Positions 1 through 7,369 of a stretch of 17,338 bases of DNA are shown in pieces (positions within the stretch are counted from its first letter, which is position 1; each line of letters starts with the position of its first letter). The notes below the pieces were generated by a model. The model worked only from the letters and a program-made list of their open reading frames with translations. It did no database searches and was not told the origin of the DNA. This stretch comes from an uncultured Archangium sp. (GTDB lineage: Bacteria > Myxococcota > Myxococcia > Myxococcales > Myxococcaceae), in the NCBI GenBank assembly GCA_946479335.1, contig CAMLFP010000077.1, positions 1 to 17,338 of the forward strand, in the 5' to 3' direction. Both the position numbers and the translations under genes were made by a program.

Positions 1-659
1 GCTCGTACTCGGACCTCCCGAACGCGAACTACGTCGTCAACGCGGCGCTGCAGGTGTCGGCCGCGACGAATGGGCTCACCTACAACGTCATCACGCTCCC
101 CGTCGGAGGGAAGGTGACGCTCAACGGCGCGGCGCCCGTCGACAACGGTTCGTGCAACGACTCGTATTACTTCCGCGGCTCCGTGAACTTCGTCGACGCG
201 ACGAACGGGTACAGCTTCTCGTTCCCGCTCCGGAGCTGCACGGGCGACGCGACGTTCACCGGCACCGTCTTCCCCGGCACGTACAAGGTGTCGGTGCAGG
301 GCTCGTACTCGGACCTCCCGAACGCGAACTACGTCGTCAACGCGGCGCTGCAGGTCACCGCGGCGACGAATGGGCTGACGTTCAACGTGGTGACGGTGCC
401 GATCTCAGGAGTGGTGACGCTGAATGGCGCGGCGCCCATCGACAACGGCTCGTGCAACGACTCGTACTACTTCCGCGGCTTCGTGAACCTCACCGACGCG
501 ACGCACGGCTACAGCTTCTCGTTGCCGCTGCGGAGCTGCACCGGGAGCGCCACGTTCTCGGGTGAGATCTTCCCCGGCACGTACAAGGTCGCGGTGCAGG
601 GCTCGTACTCCGACCTCCCGAGCGCGAACGACGTCGTCGTGCGCGCGCTGGTGGTGAAT
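1..659 (+). repeat. Exact 300-bp-period tandem coding repeat
   Basis: The sequence starting GCTCGTACTC at position 1 recurs at 301 and again at 601, so the period is exactly 300 bp (100 codons). The first roughly 54 bases of the copies at 1 and 301 are identical, while the copy at 601 has begun to diverge. Elsewhere the two full copies differ at scattered, mostly third-codon, positions. The array continues beyond the left edge, so the copy number is unknown. Confidence 0.9.
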
Positions 660-662
660 TGA
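1..662 (+). CDS. Partial tandem-repeat surface-type protein, C-terminal end
   Basis: The reading frame is open from the window edge (first full codon at position 3) to a TGA at 660-662, so the 5' end lies outside the window. The product consists of 100-residue repeats: the end of one unit, one full unit, a second full unit and a short terminal piece. Each unit contains a DNGSCNDSYYFRG stretch, an LRSCTG stretch and an FPGTYKV stretch ending in GSYSDLP. Two cysteines per unit at fixed spacing could form a disulfide, which fits an exported protein. The alternating hydrophobic pattern and the VTLNGAAP and FPGTYKV motifs resemble beta-sandwich modules of the carboxypeptidase-regulatory type found in extracellular proteins, but I cannot assign a family with certainty. 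No anchor or sorting signal is visible at the C-terminus, which ends VVN. The function is unknown; adhesion or cell-surface structure is a guess. Confidence 0.75.
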   Translation, partial: SYSDLPNANYVVNAALQVSAATNGLTYNVITLPVGGKVTLNGAAPVDNGSCNDSYYFRGSVNFVDATNGYSFSFPLRSCTGDATFTGTVFPGTYKVSVQGSYSDLPNANYVVNAALQVTAATNGLTFNVVTVPISGVVTLNGAAPIDNGSCNDSYYFRGFVNLTDATHGYSFSLPLRSCTGSATFSGEIFPGTYKVAVQGSYSDLPSANDVVVRALVVN

Positions 663-3536
663 TCAGCGCCGCTCGAGCCGCTTGAGGAGCGCGTCATCGC
701 CGGCGGCGTTCGCGTCATCGGCGGCCTGCTGCAGCAGCGAGGCGACGCGACCGGGGTCACCGCCCGAGCCGCGCAGCGCCTCCGCGAGCACGCGGCGCGC
801 TTCACCGCGCAGCGCGGGCGTCAACGAGCCCTTCTGCAGCGCCGCCAACGCGCGCTCGGCGCGAGGCAGCGCCTCTGCCGGGCGCTTGAGGTTCAGCAGC
901 GCCTGCGCGGCGCGCAGCAGTGACTCGCCGGTGCGCGGTGAATCGACGTGGTTGAGCGTCGCCTTCATCGCCAGGTAGCGGTCGGTCAACTCGACCGTCT
1001 CCTGCCACAGCCCGGCGGCGCTGGTGGCCTCGGCGAGCGCATCGGCGGTGGTCGCCACCTCGGGTTGATCTCGCCCGAGCCGCGCCTCGTGCGCCTGCAG
1101 CGTGGCGCGCCCCTCGGCGAGCGCCTCCTTCACGCGGCCCAGACGCACCAGGTACACGAGGTGCACGCGCCCGAACTCGACGAACGTCGAGGGCATGGTC
1201 TGCACGATGGGTGACGACTCGGCGCGCACCATGAACCCGGTGGCGTCGGCCGGGCGGCCCGCGAAGACCTGCATCTCCGCCAGGCCGAACAACGCCAGCT
1301 CGTGCCGGCGCGCGAGCCCTTCGCTGACGCGCACCGACTGCTGCTCGCAGCGCACCGCCTCTTCGTAGTCACGGCGCTCGACGGCGAGCGTCGCCAGCTC
1401 GTTCCAGGTGTCGGCCAGCGCGGGGTGCTCCGAGCCCAGCTGCTGCTCGCGGATGACGCGCGAGGTGTCGAGCTCCTGCCGCGCGAGGTCGAGCTCACCC
1501 TGCTCCGTCAGCACCCAGCCGATGCTGCTGTGCATGCGCGCGACGTCGAGCGTCTCATCGCCGCCCGACTGGCGGTACAGCGCGAGGCTCCGGCGGTACG
1601 CGGCCAGCGCTTCGGCGCGGTTGCCCGCCTGCCACTCGACGTCTCCGACGCCCTCCTCGATGCGCGCCTCGGTCTCCACGTCACCACCGGCGCGCTCCAG
1701 CACGCCCGAGGCCAACGCCGCCCAGGTGCGCCCTTCGTCGGGCCGGTTGAGGCGCCAGCCGACCAGCGAGACCATGCGCGCCAGCAACCTCGCCGCGGTG
1801 GCGTCATCAGCGGCGATCTCGGCGGCGCGCACCCCGCGCTCGTGTTCCAACCGGGCGCCGGCGAAGTCGCGATCGAGCACCAGCAGCTCGCCGAGCGACT
1901 CATGCGCCTCCGCCTCGAGCGCCGGGAGTTTGAGTTGACCAGTGCGTTGGGCGATCGACTCGAGCACCGGCTTCGCGTCGTTGATGCGCCCCGCGAGCGC
2001 GACGCCGCGGCTGCGCGCGAGCTCGTTGGAGAGCTGCGCCGCGACCTCGGCCAGCTGCGGCGGCGGGGCCTTGCGATCTTCGAGCTGCTTGACGTTCGCG
2101 CAGGCCGCGAGGGGCGCGAGCTGCGTCACCGCCGACGTCGAGCGCGCAACCATCTCCTTGTCGGCGTGGGAGAACGAGTCGATCAGCGACTGGAACTCCA
2201 CGAGGCGGCGATCGAGGCACTCGGTGCGGAGCGTGAGCTGGCGCTCGGTCTGCTCGCCGCGCACGCGCGTCGCCTCGCAGGCGTCGGTGCGCGCGTGGCT
2301 CCACGCCTTCGCCCACCCGTCGAGCGCGTCGCGCGTCATCAACCACGAGGGCTTCGCTAAGTTGACGCCCGTCGCGAGGATGGCCTGCTCCGGGGGGTTG
2401 CGGGCGTCGCGGCTCCACACCCGGGCGACGACGTCATCAGCGCCGACGCAGGCGCGCGCGCGGCCGGTCCACCACCAGATGGAGATCCCGGAGCCGACCA
2501 ACACCAACGCCCCCGCCGCGGCGCCGAGCCAGATGCGGCGCCGCCGGGAGGGGTCGGCGGAGAGCGCGGCCAGCAGCGCGCTCATGGAGGCGTGGCGATC
2601 GGCCGGGTGTGACGCCAGCCCGCGCTCGACGACGCGCAGCAGCCAACGCGGCACGTCGGCGCCCTTCGGCAGTGGCGGCAACACCCCGCGCACCGTGGCC
2701 TGCGCGAGCTCGGGCAACGTCTTGCCGGTGAACGGCTTCACGCCGAGGAGCGCCTCGTAGAGCGCGACGCAGAACGAGAACTGATCGGTCGCCTCGGAGG
2801 TCTCGCCACCGGCGTACTGCTCCGGCGCCATGTAGCCGGGGCTGCCCATCAGCGCGCCGGCCTGCGTCAGCGGTTGATCGAGCGAGAACGGCCCGCTCAC
2901 GGTGCTCTCGGAGATCGGGTCGTGCAGCTCGAGCGAGGGCGACGAGCCGCTGGCCCGCGTGGCGCGCGCCAGCCCGAAGTCGGTCACCCGGGGCCGGCCG
3001 TCGCTGCCCAGCAGCACGTTCGCTGGCTTGAAGTCGCGGTGGATGAGCCCCTTCGCGTGCGCCGCTTCGAGCCCGCGCCCCGCGGCGATGAACACCGGCA
3101 ACACCTCGCGCCACGAGCGCCGCTGGCGTGTCCAGTGATCGAGCGTGGTGCCCTGCACCAGCTCCATTGCGATGAAGATGCCGTTGCCGAAAGGCCCGGA
3201 GTCGTAGACGGGCACGACGTTGGGGTGCGCGAGCTGCGCCATCGCCTGCGCCTCCCGCAGCAGGCGCAGCTGGCCGGCGCTGCCGTCTTCCCCGCGCTGC
3301 GACTTGAGCACCTTGATGGCCACCACCCGCTGCAGCTGTGGGTCGTGCGCGCGGTAGATGACGCCCATGCCGCCCTGCCCCAGGGGCTCCATCACCACGT
3401 AGCGACCGATCACCGTGCCGCTGGGCAGGCTGTCTCGTTCGGGCCGTGGCGCGCCGCTGGCCGACAGTACGGTCTCGGCGTTCAGCGTCGAGACGCACAG
3501 CGCGCAGGTGTCCCCCTCGGGGTGGGAGCAGGCCAC
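663..3536 (-). CDS. Transmembrane Ser/Thr protein kinase with TPR-like C-terminal region
   Basis: This 957-residue protein has a Hanks-type kinase domain at about residues 45-325. Visible motifs are the glycine loop GQGGMG (53-58), catalytic VAIK lysine (K75), HRDFKPAN (166-173), DFG (186-188) and APE (237-239). The DFG-APE segment is long, with a Ser/acid-rich insert, which is a likely autophosphorylation loop. The N-terminus has three clustered cysteines (C3, C11, C14) that could bind metal. One membrane helix lies at about 335-357 (ending in WWW). The remaining roughly 600 residues are helical with TPR-like repeats, for example LARMVSLVGWRLNRPDEGR and ALADTWNELATLAVERRDYEEA, and would lie outside the cytoplasm. 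The start is GTG, only 9 bases after the stop of the upstream lipoprotein gene, so it is probably the last gene of the kam operon. The substrate is unknown. The HRDFKP variant is common in myxobacterial kinases. Confidence 0.93.
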   Translation of the reverse strand: MACSHPEGDTCALCVSTLNAETVLSASGAPRPERDSLPSGTVIGRYVVMEPLGQGGMGVIYRAHDPQLQRVVAIKVLKSQRGEDGSAGQLRLLREAQAMAQLAHPNVVPVYDSGPFGNGIFIAMELVQGTTLDHWTRQRRSWREVLPVFIAAGRGLEAAHAKGLIHRDFKPANVLLGSDGRPRVTDFGLARATRASGSSPSLELHDPISESTVSGPFSLDQPLTQAGALMGSPGYMAPEQYAGGETSEATDQFSFCVALYEALLGVKPFTGKTLPELAQATVRGVLPPLPKGADVPRWLLRVVERGLASHPADRHASMSALLAALSADPSRRRRIWLGAAAGALVLVGSGISIWWWTGRARACVGADDVVARVWSRDARNPPEQAILATGVNLAKPSWLMTRDALDGWAKAWSHARTDACEATRVRGEQTERQLTLRTECLDRRLVEFQSLIDSFSHADKEMVARSTSAVTQLAPLAACANVKQLEDRKAPPPQLAEVAAQLSNELARSRGVALAGRINDAKPVLESIAQRTGQLKLPALEAEAHESLGELLVLDRDFAGARLEHERGVRAAEIAADDATAARLLARMVSLVGWRLNRPDEGRTWAALASGVLERAGGDVETEARIEEGVGDVEWQAGNRAEALAAYRRSLALYRQSGGDETLDVARMHSSIGWVLTEQGELDLARQELDTSRVIREQQLGSEHPALADTWNELATLAVERRDYEEAVRCEQQSVRVSEGLARRHELALFGLAEMQVFAGRPADATGFMVRAESSPIVQTMPSTFVEFGRVHLVYLVRLGRVKEALAEGRATLQAHEARLGRDQPEVATTADALAEATSAAGLWQETVELTDRYLAMKATLNHVDSPRTGESLLRAAQALLNLKRPAEALPRAERALAALQKGSLTPALRGEARRVLAEALRGSGGDPGRVASLLQQAADDANAAGDDALLKRLERR

Positions 3537-3545
3537 GCGCCGGTT

Positions 3546-4520
3546 CTACCGTGACGATCGATCGATGTGCAGCCGCACGCCCTGCGAGGTGACACGCGCA
3601 GCGAGCTGGTTCGGCACGCGCCAGAACTGACCACCGGCTTGCAGCGCGATCAGCTCGTACTGCCCGGCGGGCGGCGTCCCGAACGCGGTGAGCTGCGCGC
3701 CGCCATCGGCGCCGGTCGACTGCACGACGGCCTGCGGCACCATCACCACCTGCAGTTGCGTGGTGCTCACCGTGGTGTCGACGCGGTTCTGCAACGTGAG
3801 GAGGAACGGCGACGGGTCGAACGCGACGGGGACGATCAACGTCGCGCCGTCTTCCAGCTGGCCCGGCAGCGGCAGCCAGCGCAAGAAGAGCTGCAGCGTG
3901 AGGTCGGGCACGCCGTCGCCGTTGGTGTCGTCGGGGCGTTGATCGCCGTTGGTGTCCACGAGGCCGAACGTGAAGCCGAGGCGATCGGCGTCGAACACGC
4001 CCACCGCGTCAGCCTTCAACGTCATCGGCGCGACGGCCGCCGGGTCGAGCACCACGTCGAGATCAGCTTCGCCCTCGATGAAGAACGCCGGCGGGTCGAC
4101 GGTCACCGCGTGGGTCATCGCGAGGTCCACCTGCGCGCCGCGTCCCGGTTGCGACTGGAACTCCACGCCGTCGGAGGTGCGGTCGCCCGACGTCGGCTGC
4201 GACAGCACGTCGATGTTCCCGTCGAAGTTCGCGTCGGTGTCTTGCAGCGCGTACAGCCGGTACGGGTTGGGCGCGACGTTTGCGAAGGTGAAGTGCGGGT
4301 CGGTCGCGAGCCTGCCGCTGCTGATCGCCGTGACGCTCACCGGCACCGCGGGCGCGCCTGGCGGCCCTTCGCCCGGCCGGTAGAGGAACGCCCAGACGTC
4401 ACCGGCCGCCGGAGTCGTAACCGCTCCGGTGACGGTGCCGGTCTTCGAGAGCGACGGGTTCTCGGAAGGCGTGGTGCACGCCGCGCACAGCAGCACCAAC
4501 GCTGACCCGAAGTGCTTCAC
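3546..4520 (-). CDS. Putative lipoprotein with calcium-binding-like Asp/Asn motifs
   Basis: This is a 324-residue protein with a short basic N-terminus, a hydrophobic stretch (SALVLLCAA) and a cysteine at residue 15, fitting a lipoprotein signal, although the residue at -3 is Cys rather than the usual Leu. The mature part begins with a beta-type region (TGTVTGAVTTP). It contains DTDANFDGNID (94-104) and a second Asp-rich stretch at 189-206 (DTNGDQRPDD, then TNGDGVPD), which resemble EF-hand/thrombospondin-3 calcium loops. The GTG start overlaps the kce stop by 4 bp (GTGA), so translation is probably coupled. The kinase gene follows after 9 bases. I do not recognise a named family. Its location between a catabolic gene and a transmembrane kinase suggests an envelope role, perhaps with the kinase, but this is inference. 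Confidence 0.8.
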   Translation of the reverse strand: MKHFGSALVLLCAACTTPSENPSLSKTGTVTGAVTTPAAGDVWAFLYRPGEGPPGAPAVPVSVTAISSGRLATDPHFTFANVAPNPYRLYALQDTDANFDGNIDVLSQPTSGDRTSDGVEFQSQPGRGAQVDLAMTHAVTVDPPAFFIEGEADLDVVLDPAAVAPMTLKADAVGVFDADRLGFTFGLVDTNGDQRPDDTNGDGVPDLTLQLFLRWLPLPGQLEDGATLIVPVAFDPSPFLLTLQNRVDTTVSTTQLQVVMVPQAVVQSTGADGGAQLTAFGTPPAGQYELIALQAGGQFWRVPNQLAARVTSQGVRLHIDRSSR

Positions 4521-5341
4521 GAGAGGCGGAGAATCTCGCGCGCCTGCTGCGGCGTCGCAATCTCCCGCCCCGCCGCGCGGCCGCGCTTCGCGGCGTCAGC
4601 CACCAGCTCGAAGCTGCCCTTCGCCAGCACACCCTTCGAGAGGTAGATGTTGTCTTCGAGGCCGACGCGCGCGTTGCCGCCCTTCGCTGCAGACAGATCG
4701 ACGAACGGGAGCTGATGCCGCCCCACCGCCGCGCAGGTCCACGTCGAGTCTTGCGGGATGTACGAGCGCATGAAGTCGAGCGCGCGCTCATCGGCCGCCA
4801 GCGCGCCACCGACACCGAGCACGAAGTCGAAGTGCGCGGGGAGCTCGATGAAGCCCTCCTTCGCCAGCGCGCGCGCCTCGTCGATCATCCCGACGTCGAA
4901 GCACTCGAGCTCCGGCTTGAGGCCGATGGCCTTGATGCGCGCCGCGATGTCGCGCACCAGCGGCCGCGGGTTCCAGAACACGTCGGGGCCGAAGTTGACG
5001 GTGCCCGTGGAGAGCGTGGCCATGTCGGGCTTGTCGGCGCCCTCCAGCTTCAAGCCGCCGCAGCGCTCGTCGACGCCCATGCCCACCGCGCCGCCCGTCG
5101 AGACCTGCACCAGCACGTCGCAGCGCTTGCGGATCTCGCGGATCGCCGCGCGGAACAGCTCCGTGTCTTGGCTCGGCTTGCCGTCGGGCGTGCGCACGTG
5201 GATGTGCACCATCGCGCAGCCGGCCTCGCGGCACTTCGCGGCGTCTTCGGCGATCTCCACCGCGGAGATCGGCAGGTACGGCGTCTGCTCGCGCGTCGTC
5301 TCCGCACCGACCAGCGCGGCGGTGATCACCATGGGCTTCAT
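4517..5341 (-). CDS. kce: 3-keto-5-aminohexanoate cleavage enzyme (BKACE/DUF849 family)
   Basis: Kce condenses 3-keto-5-aminohexanoate with acetyl-CoA to give acetoacetate and L-3-aminobutyryl-CoA, a late step of lysine fermentation. The 274-residue length matches the characterised enzyme (about 276). Family metal and catalytic residues are in place: E14 in GAETT, the zinc-ligand pair H46/H48 in MVHIHVR, and R225, E229 and D230 in NARVGLEDN. The STGG motif (81-84) and STGTVNFG (111-118) are also typical. The other BKACE members act on different beta-keto acids, but the neighbouring kal and kamDE genes make the lysine-pathway assignment strong. The ATG start overlaps the stop of the upstream VOC gene (ATGA) and the stop overlaps the next start (GTGA). 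Confidence 0.93.
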   Translation of the reverse strand: MKPMVITAALVGAETTREQTPYLPISAVEIAEDAAKCREAGCAMVHIHVRTPDGKPSQDTELFRAAIREIRKRCDVLVQVSTGGAVGMGVDERCGGLKLEGADKPDMATLSTGTVNFGPDVFWNPRPLVRDIAARIKAIGLKPELECFDVGMIDEARALAKEGFIELPAHFDFVLGVGGALAADERALDFMRSYIPQDSTWTCAAVGRHQLPFVDLSAAKGGNARVGLEDNIYLSKGVLAKGSFELVADAAKRGRAAGREIATPQQAREILRLS

Positions 5342-5724
5342 GCGACCACCGCTTCGATGTTGTTCCCGTCAGGGTCGAGGATGAACGCGCCGTAATACGT
5401 CGGCGAGTAGTGCGCGCGCGGTCCGGGAGCGCCGTTGTCCTTCCCGCCGGCCTTGAGCGCCGCGTCGTAGAAGGCCTGCACCGCTTCCTTCGACTTCGCG
5501 GCGAACGCGAAGTGCGCCTGGGTGCGCGCCTCGCGCTTCTCGATGAGCCACAGCGCGGGTTTCCCCGGCGGGCCGTAGGCGCAGATGCGCCCGTTGGGGA
5601 ACTCGGGGTCCCACTCGGTGACCAGGTCCATCATCCGCTCGACGCCGAGCGGCTTGAGGGCCGCGTCGTAGAACGCGCGCGCGGCCTCGAACTTCGTCGT
5701 GTACGTGCTGAGGTGGTGGATCAC
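5338..5724 (-). CDS. VOC-family (glyoxalase/dioxygenase-like) protein
   Basis: A 128-residue single-module vicinal-oxygen-chelate protein. It starts [20 protein letters not shown] and ends [17 protein letters not shown], the classic paired beta-alpha-beta-beta-beta layout. Candidate metal ligands are a His near the N-terminus (HHLS), a His in QAHFAF and the Glu in NNIEAV. I chose the GTG at 5722-5724 because it overlaps the kal stop as GTGA, the pattern seen throughout this operon; an in-frame ATG 36 bases upstream would add [12 protein letters not shown], which looks non-native. The substrate is unknown. It sits between kal and kce, so it may act on a pathway by-product or a CoA intermediate, but the sequence does not show which. 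Confidence 0.85.
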   Translation of the reverse strand: MIHHLSTYTTKFEAARAFYDAALKPLGVERMMDLVTEWDPEFPNGRICAYGPPGKPALWLIEKREARTQAHFAFAAKSKEAVQAFYDAALKAGGKDNGAPGPRAHYSPTYYGAFILDPDGNNIEAVVA

Positions 5725-6119
5725 TTGGCGTTCCTCTGTTTGTTCTTCGGCGTCACGCACGTGCCGGTGGCGCGGCAGACGACGATGGGTGGGTTCAAGA
5801 CCTCTGCGGCCGACTCGTTGATCTGCGGCGCGGCGCGAATCACCTTGCGCGCCTCGAAGGTCATCTTGCGGCTGGTGTTGCCGACGGTGGTGATGGTGCC
5901 CTGCGCCTCGATGTAGTCACCGGCGTAGACCGGCGCGAGGAACTCCACGGAGTCGTACGCGCGGAACAAGCCCTCGTCGCCATCGAGGCGGATCAGCAGC
6001 TCCGTGGCGACGTCGCCGAACAGGCCCAGCATGCGCGCGCCGTCGACCAGATTGCCGCCGTAATGCGCGTCGTGCGTGCCCATGCGCAGCCGCAGCGTCA
6101 CCGACAATTGCTCGCTCAT
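5721..6119 (-). CDS. kal: 3-aminobutyryl-CoA ammonia-lyase, hotdog fold
   Basis: Kal removes ammonia from L-3-aminobutyryl-CoA to give crotonyl-CoA. The 132-residue protein is a single hotdog domain: an N-terminal strand ([10 protein letters not shown]), the [20 protein letters not shown] helix region, the [21 protein letters not shown] strand pair and the [10 protein letters not shown] strand. The size and the [12 protein letters not shown] signature match the Kal group of lysine fermenters. The ATG at 6117-6119 overlaps the kamE stop (ATGA), and the stop overlaps the GTG of the VOC gene. A thioesterase-like hotdog is the alternative, but the pathway context and signature favour Kal. The basic C-terminal tail KNKQRNAK is short and probably disordered. 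Confidence 0.9.
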   Translation of the reverse strand: MSEQLSVTLRLRMGTHDAHYGGNLVDGARMLGLFGDVATELLIRLDGDEGLFRAYDSVEFLAPVYAGDYIEAQGTITTVGNTSRKMTFEARKVIRAAPQINESAAEVLNPPIVVCRATGTCVTPKNKQRNAK

Positions 6120-6895
6120 ACCGGCGCTCCTTCGAAGTGCGTGCCCTTCGCCTCTTTGCCCAGCCGCTGCATCACCTGGTGCACCACGAAGTTGGCGACG
6201 TCGGAGGGCTTGGTGCCCGGGCCGAAGCCGGCGTCGAAGCCGAGCTCCAGCGCCAGCTTGTGATCGACGCGCGGGCCGCCGAGCAGCAGCGTCATCTTCC
6301 CGTAGATGCCCGCCTTCTTCGCCGCGTCGATGAACTGCCGCGAGTTCTCCTTGTGCACGTCGCGCTGGGTGACGACCTGCGAGACGAGGATCGCGTCGGC
6401 GTTCTTCTCCTGCGCGCGGGCGATCAGCACCTCGTTGGGCACCTGCGAACCCAGGTTGTACGCCTCGAACCACGGGTAGCGCTCGAGGCCGTAGTCGCCC
6501 GCGAAGCCCTTCATGTTGAGGATCGCGTCGATGCCGACGGTGTGCGTGTCGGAGCCGGTGCACGCGCCGAACACCACCACCTTGCGCGCCAGCTTCTCCT
6601 CGATGAAGGAGTTGAGCTCGTAGAACCCGAGCTTCTTGATGACGATCTCCGGGGTGTCGATCTCGTTGTAGTCGATGATCACTGGCGACCGCGCGTAGAC
6701 CACGAAGAACGTGTACGCGTCGGCAGCGCGCTCCACCGCCGCGACCTTCACGTCGGTGAGGCCGAGCTTCTTGCAATAGAGCTGCGCGGCCTCCTTGGCC
6801 TTCTCCGAAGGCGCGACCGGCAGCGTGAACGAGAGCTGGATGACGCCGTCATCGCGGCGATCTCCGTAGGCACGAATGAGCTGCTTCTCAGCCAT
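6116..6895 (-). CDS. kamE: Lysine 5,6-aminomutase beta subunit (B12-binding)
   Basis: This is the adenosylcobalamin- and PLP-binding subunit of lysine 5,6-aminomutase, which moves the epsilon-amino group of beta-lysine (or D-lysine) to C5. The 259-residue length matches the family (about 260). The base-off cobalamin motif DxHxxG is present as D116-T-H118-T-V-G121, with H118 as the cobalt ligand. K129 in NMKGF lies 11 residues later, the same spacing as His133/Lys144 in the clostridial enzyme, so K129 is the probable PLP Schiff-base lysine. Also typical are [33 protein letters not shown] and LLLGGPR. The start is 3 bases after the stop of the small exported-protein gene, which separates it from its partner kamD. 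Confidence 0.96.
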   Translation of the reverse strand: MAEKQLIRAYGDRRDDGVIQLSFTLPVAPSEKAKEAAQLYCKKLGLTDVKVAAVERAADAYTFFVVYARSPVIIDYNEIDTPEIVIKKLGFYELNSFIEEKLARKVVVFGACTGSDTHTVGIDAILNMKGFAGDYGLERYPWFEAYNLGSQVPNEVLIARAQEKNADAILVSQVVTQRDVHKENSRQFIDAAKKAGIYGKMTLLLGGPRVDHKLALELGFDAGFGPGTKPSDVANFVVHQVMQRLGKEAKGTHFEGAPV

Positions 6896-6898
6896 GAG

Positions 6899-7369
6899 TC
6901 ACTTCCCGTAGGTGATGGAGTCCATCACGCGCTTGAGCATCGGCCCGAAGCGCGCCGACATCGAGACCTTGCCGGTCCACGTCAGCACCCACTTCTTCTG
7001 GCCGTTGCAGCCGACGATGGTGGTGGTGCTGACCTTGTTGGCCTCGTTCTTGTCTTCGCCGACGAAGTCGACGACCACCTTCTTCGACGCGGGCTGCGCG
7101 CCCAGCGTCAGCGCCGTGAAGCCCTCGCTGCCGAGCGCCTCGACGAGCTGCTTCACGCACAGCTTCGCGGGGCGCACCGGGTCGACGGGGAAGACGGACA
7201 CCGCGAACTCCGCGCCCGAGGCGGGCTCGTTCCACTGAATGGAGTTCTCGTCGGGCGTCGACTTCTGCCACGCGGTCGGGCCCTTGAAGTTGAGGCCCTG
7301 CAACGACTGCTTCGACAACGTGTCGACTCCGCCCAGCGACAGCGACGCGATGAGGGTCAGCGCGATCAT
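6899..7369 (-). CDS. Small exported protein of unknown function between kamD and kamE
   Basis: This 156-residue protein begins with a hydrophobic stretch (MIALTLIASLSLGG) that looks like a signal peptide lacking the usual basic residues. The mature part has mixed beta-type segments (AEFAVSVFPVDP, KKVVVDFVGEDK, STTTIVGC, KKWVLTWTG) and two cysteines, C71 and C121, that could pair. Its ATG overlaps the kamD stop by 4 bp (ATGA) and its TGA lies 3 bases before kamE, so it is co-transcribed and probably translated with both. I do not recognise a family. An exported protein splitting the two subunit genes of a cytoplasmic enzyme is unusual. The coding calls on either side are clear, so this frame is well supported by spacing even without homology. 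Confidence 0.8.
   Translation of the reverse strand: MIALTLIASLSLGGVDTLSKQSLQGLNFKGPTAWQKSTPDENSIQWNEPASGAEFAVSVFPVDPVRPAKLCVKQLVEALGSEGFTALTLGAQPASKKVVVDFVGEDKNEANKVSTTTIVGCNGQKKWVLTWTGKVSMSARFGPMLKRVMDSITYGK

Noticed and set aside
54..662. Repeat protein as a complete gene starting at the GTG at 54
   Set aside because: The frame is open to the window edge and the upstream residues match the end of the repeat unit, so the GTG is an internal valine.
1..662. CRISPR or non-coding satellite array
   Set aside because: The period is 300 bp, the frame is kept, and changes fall mostly at third codon positions, so it is a coding repeat.
1302..2360. Plus-strand open frames inside the kinase gene
   Set aside because: These are GC-driven shadows opposite the TPR-like region, with no recognisable motif and no ribosome site.
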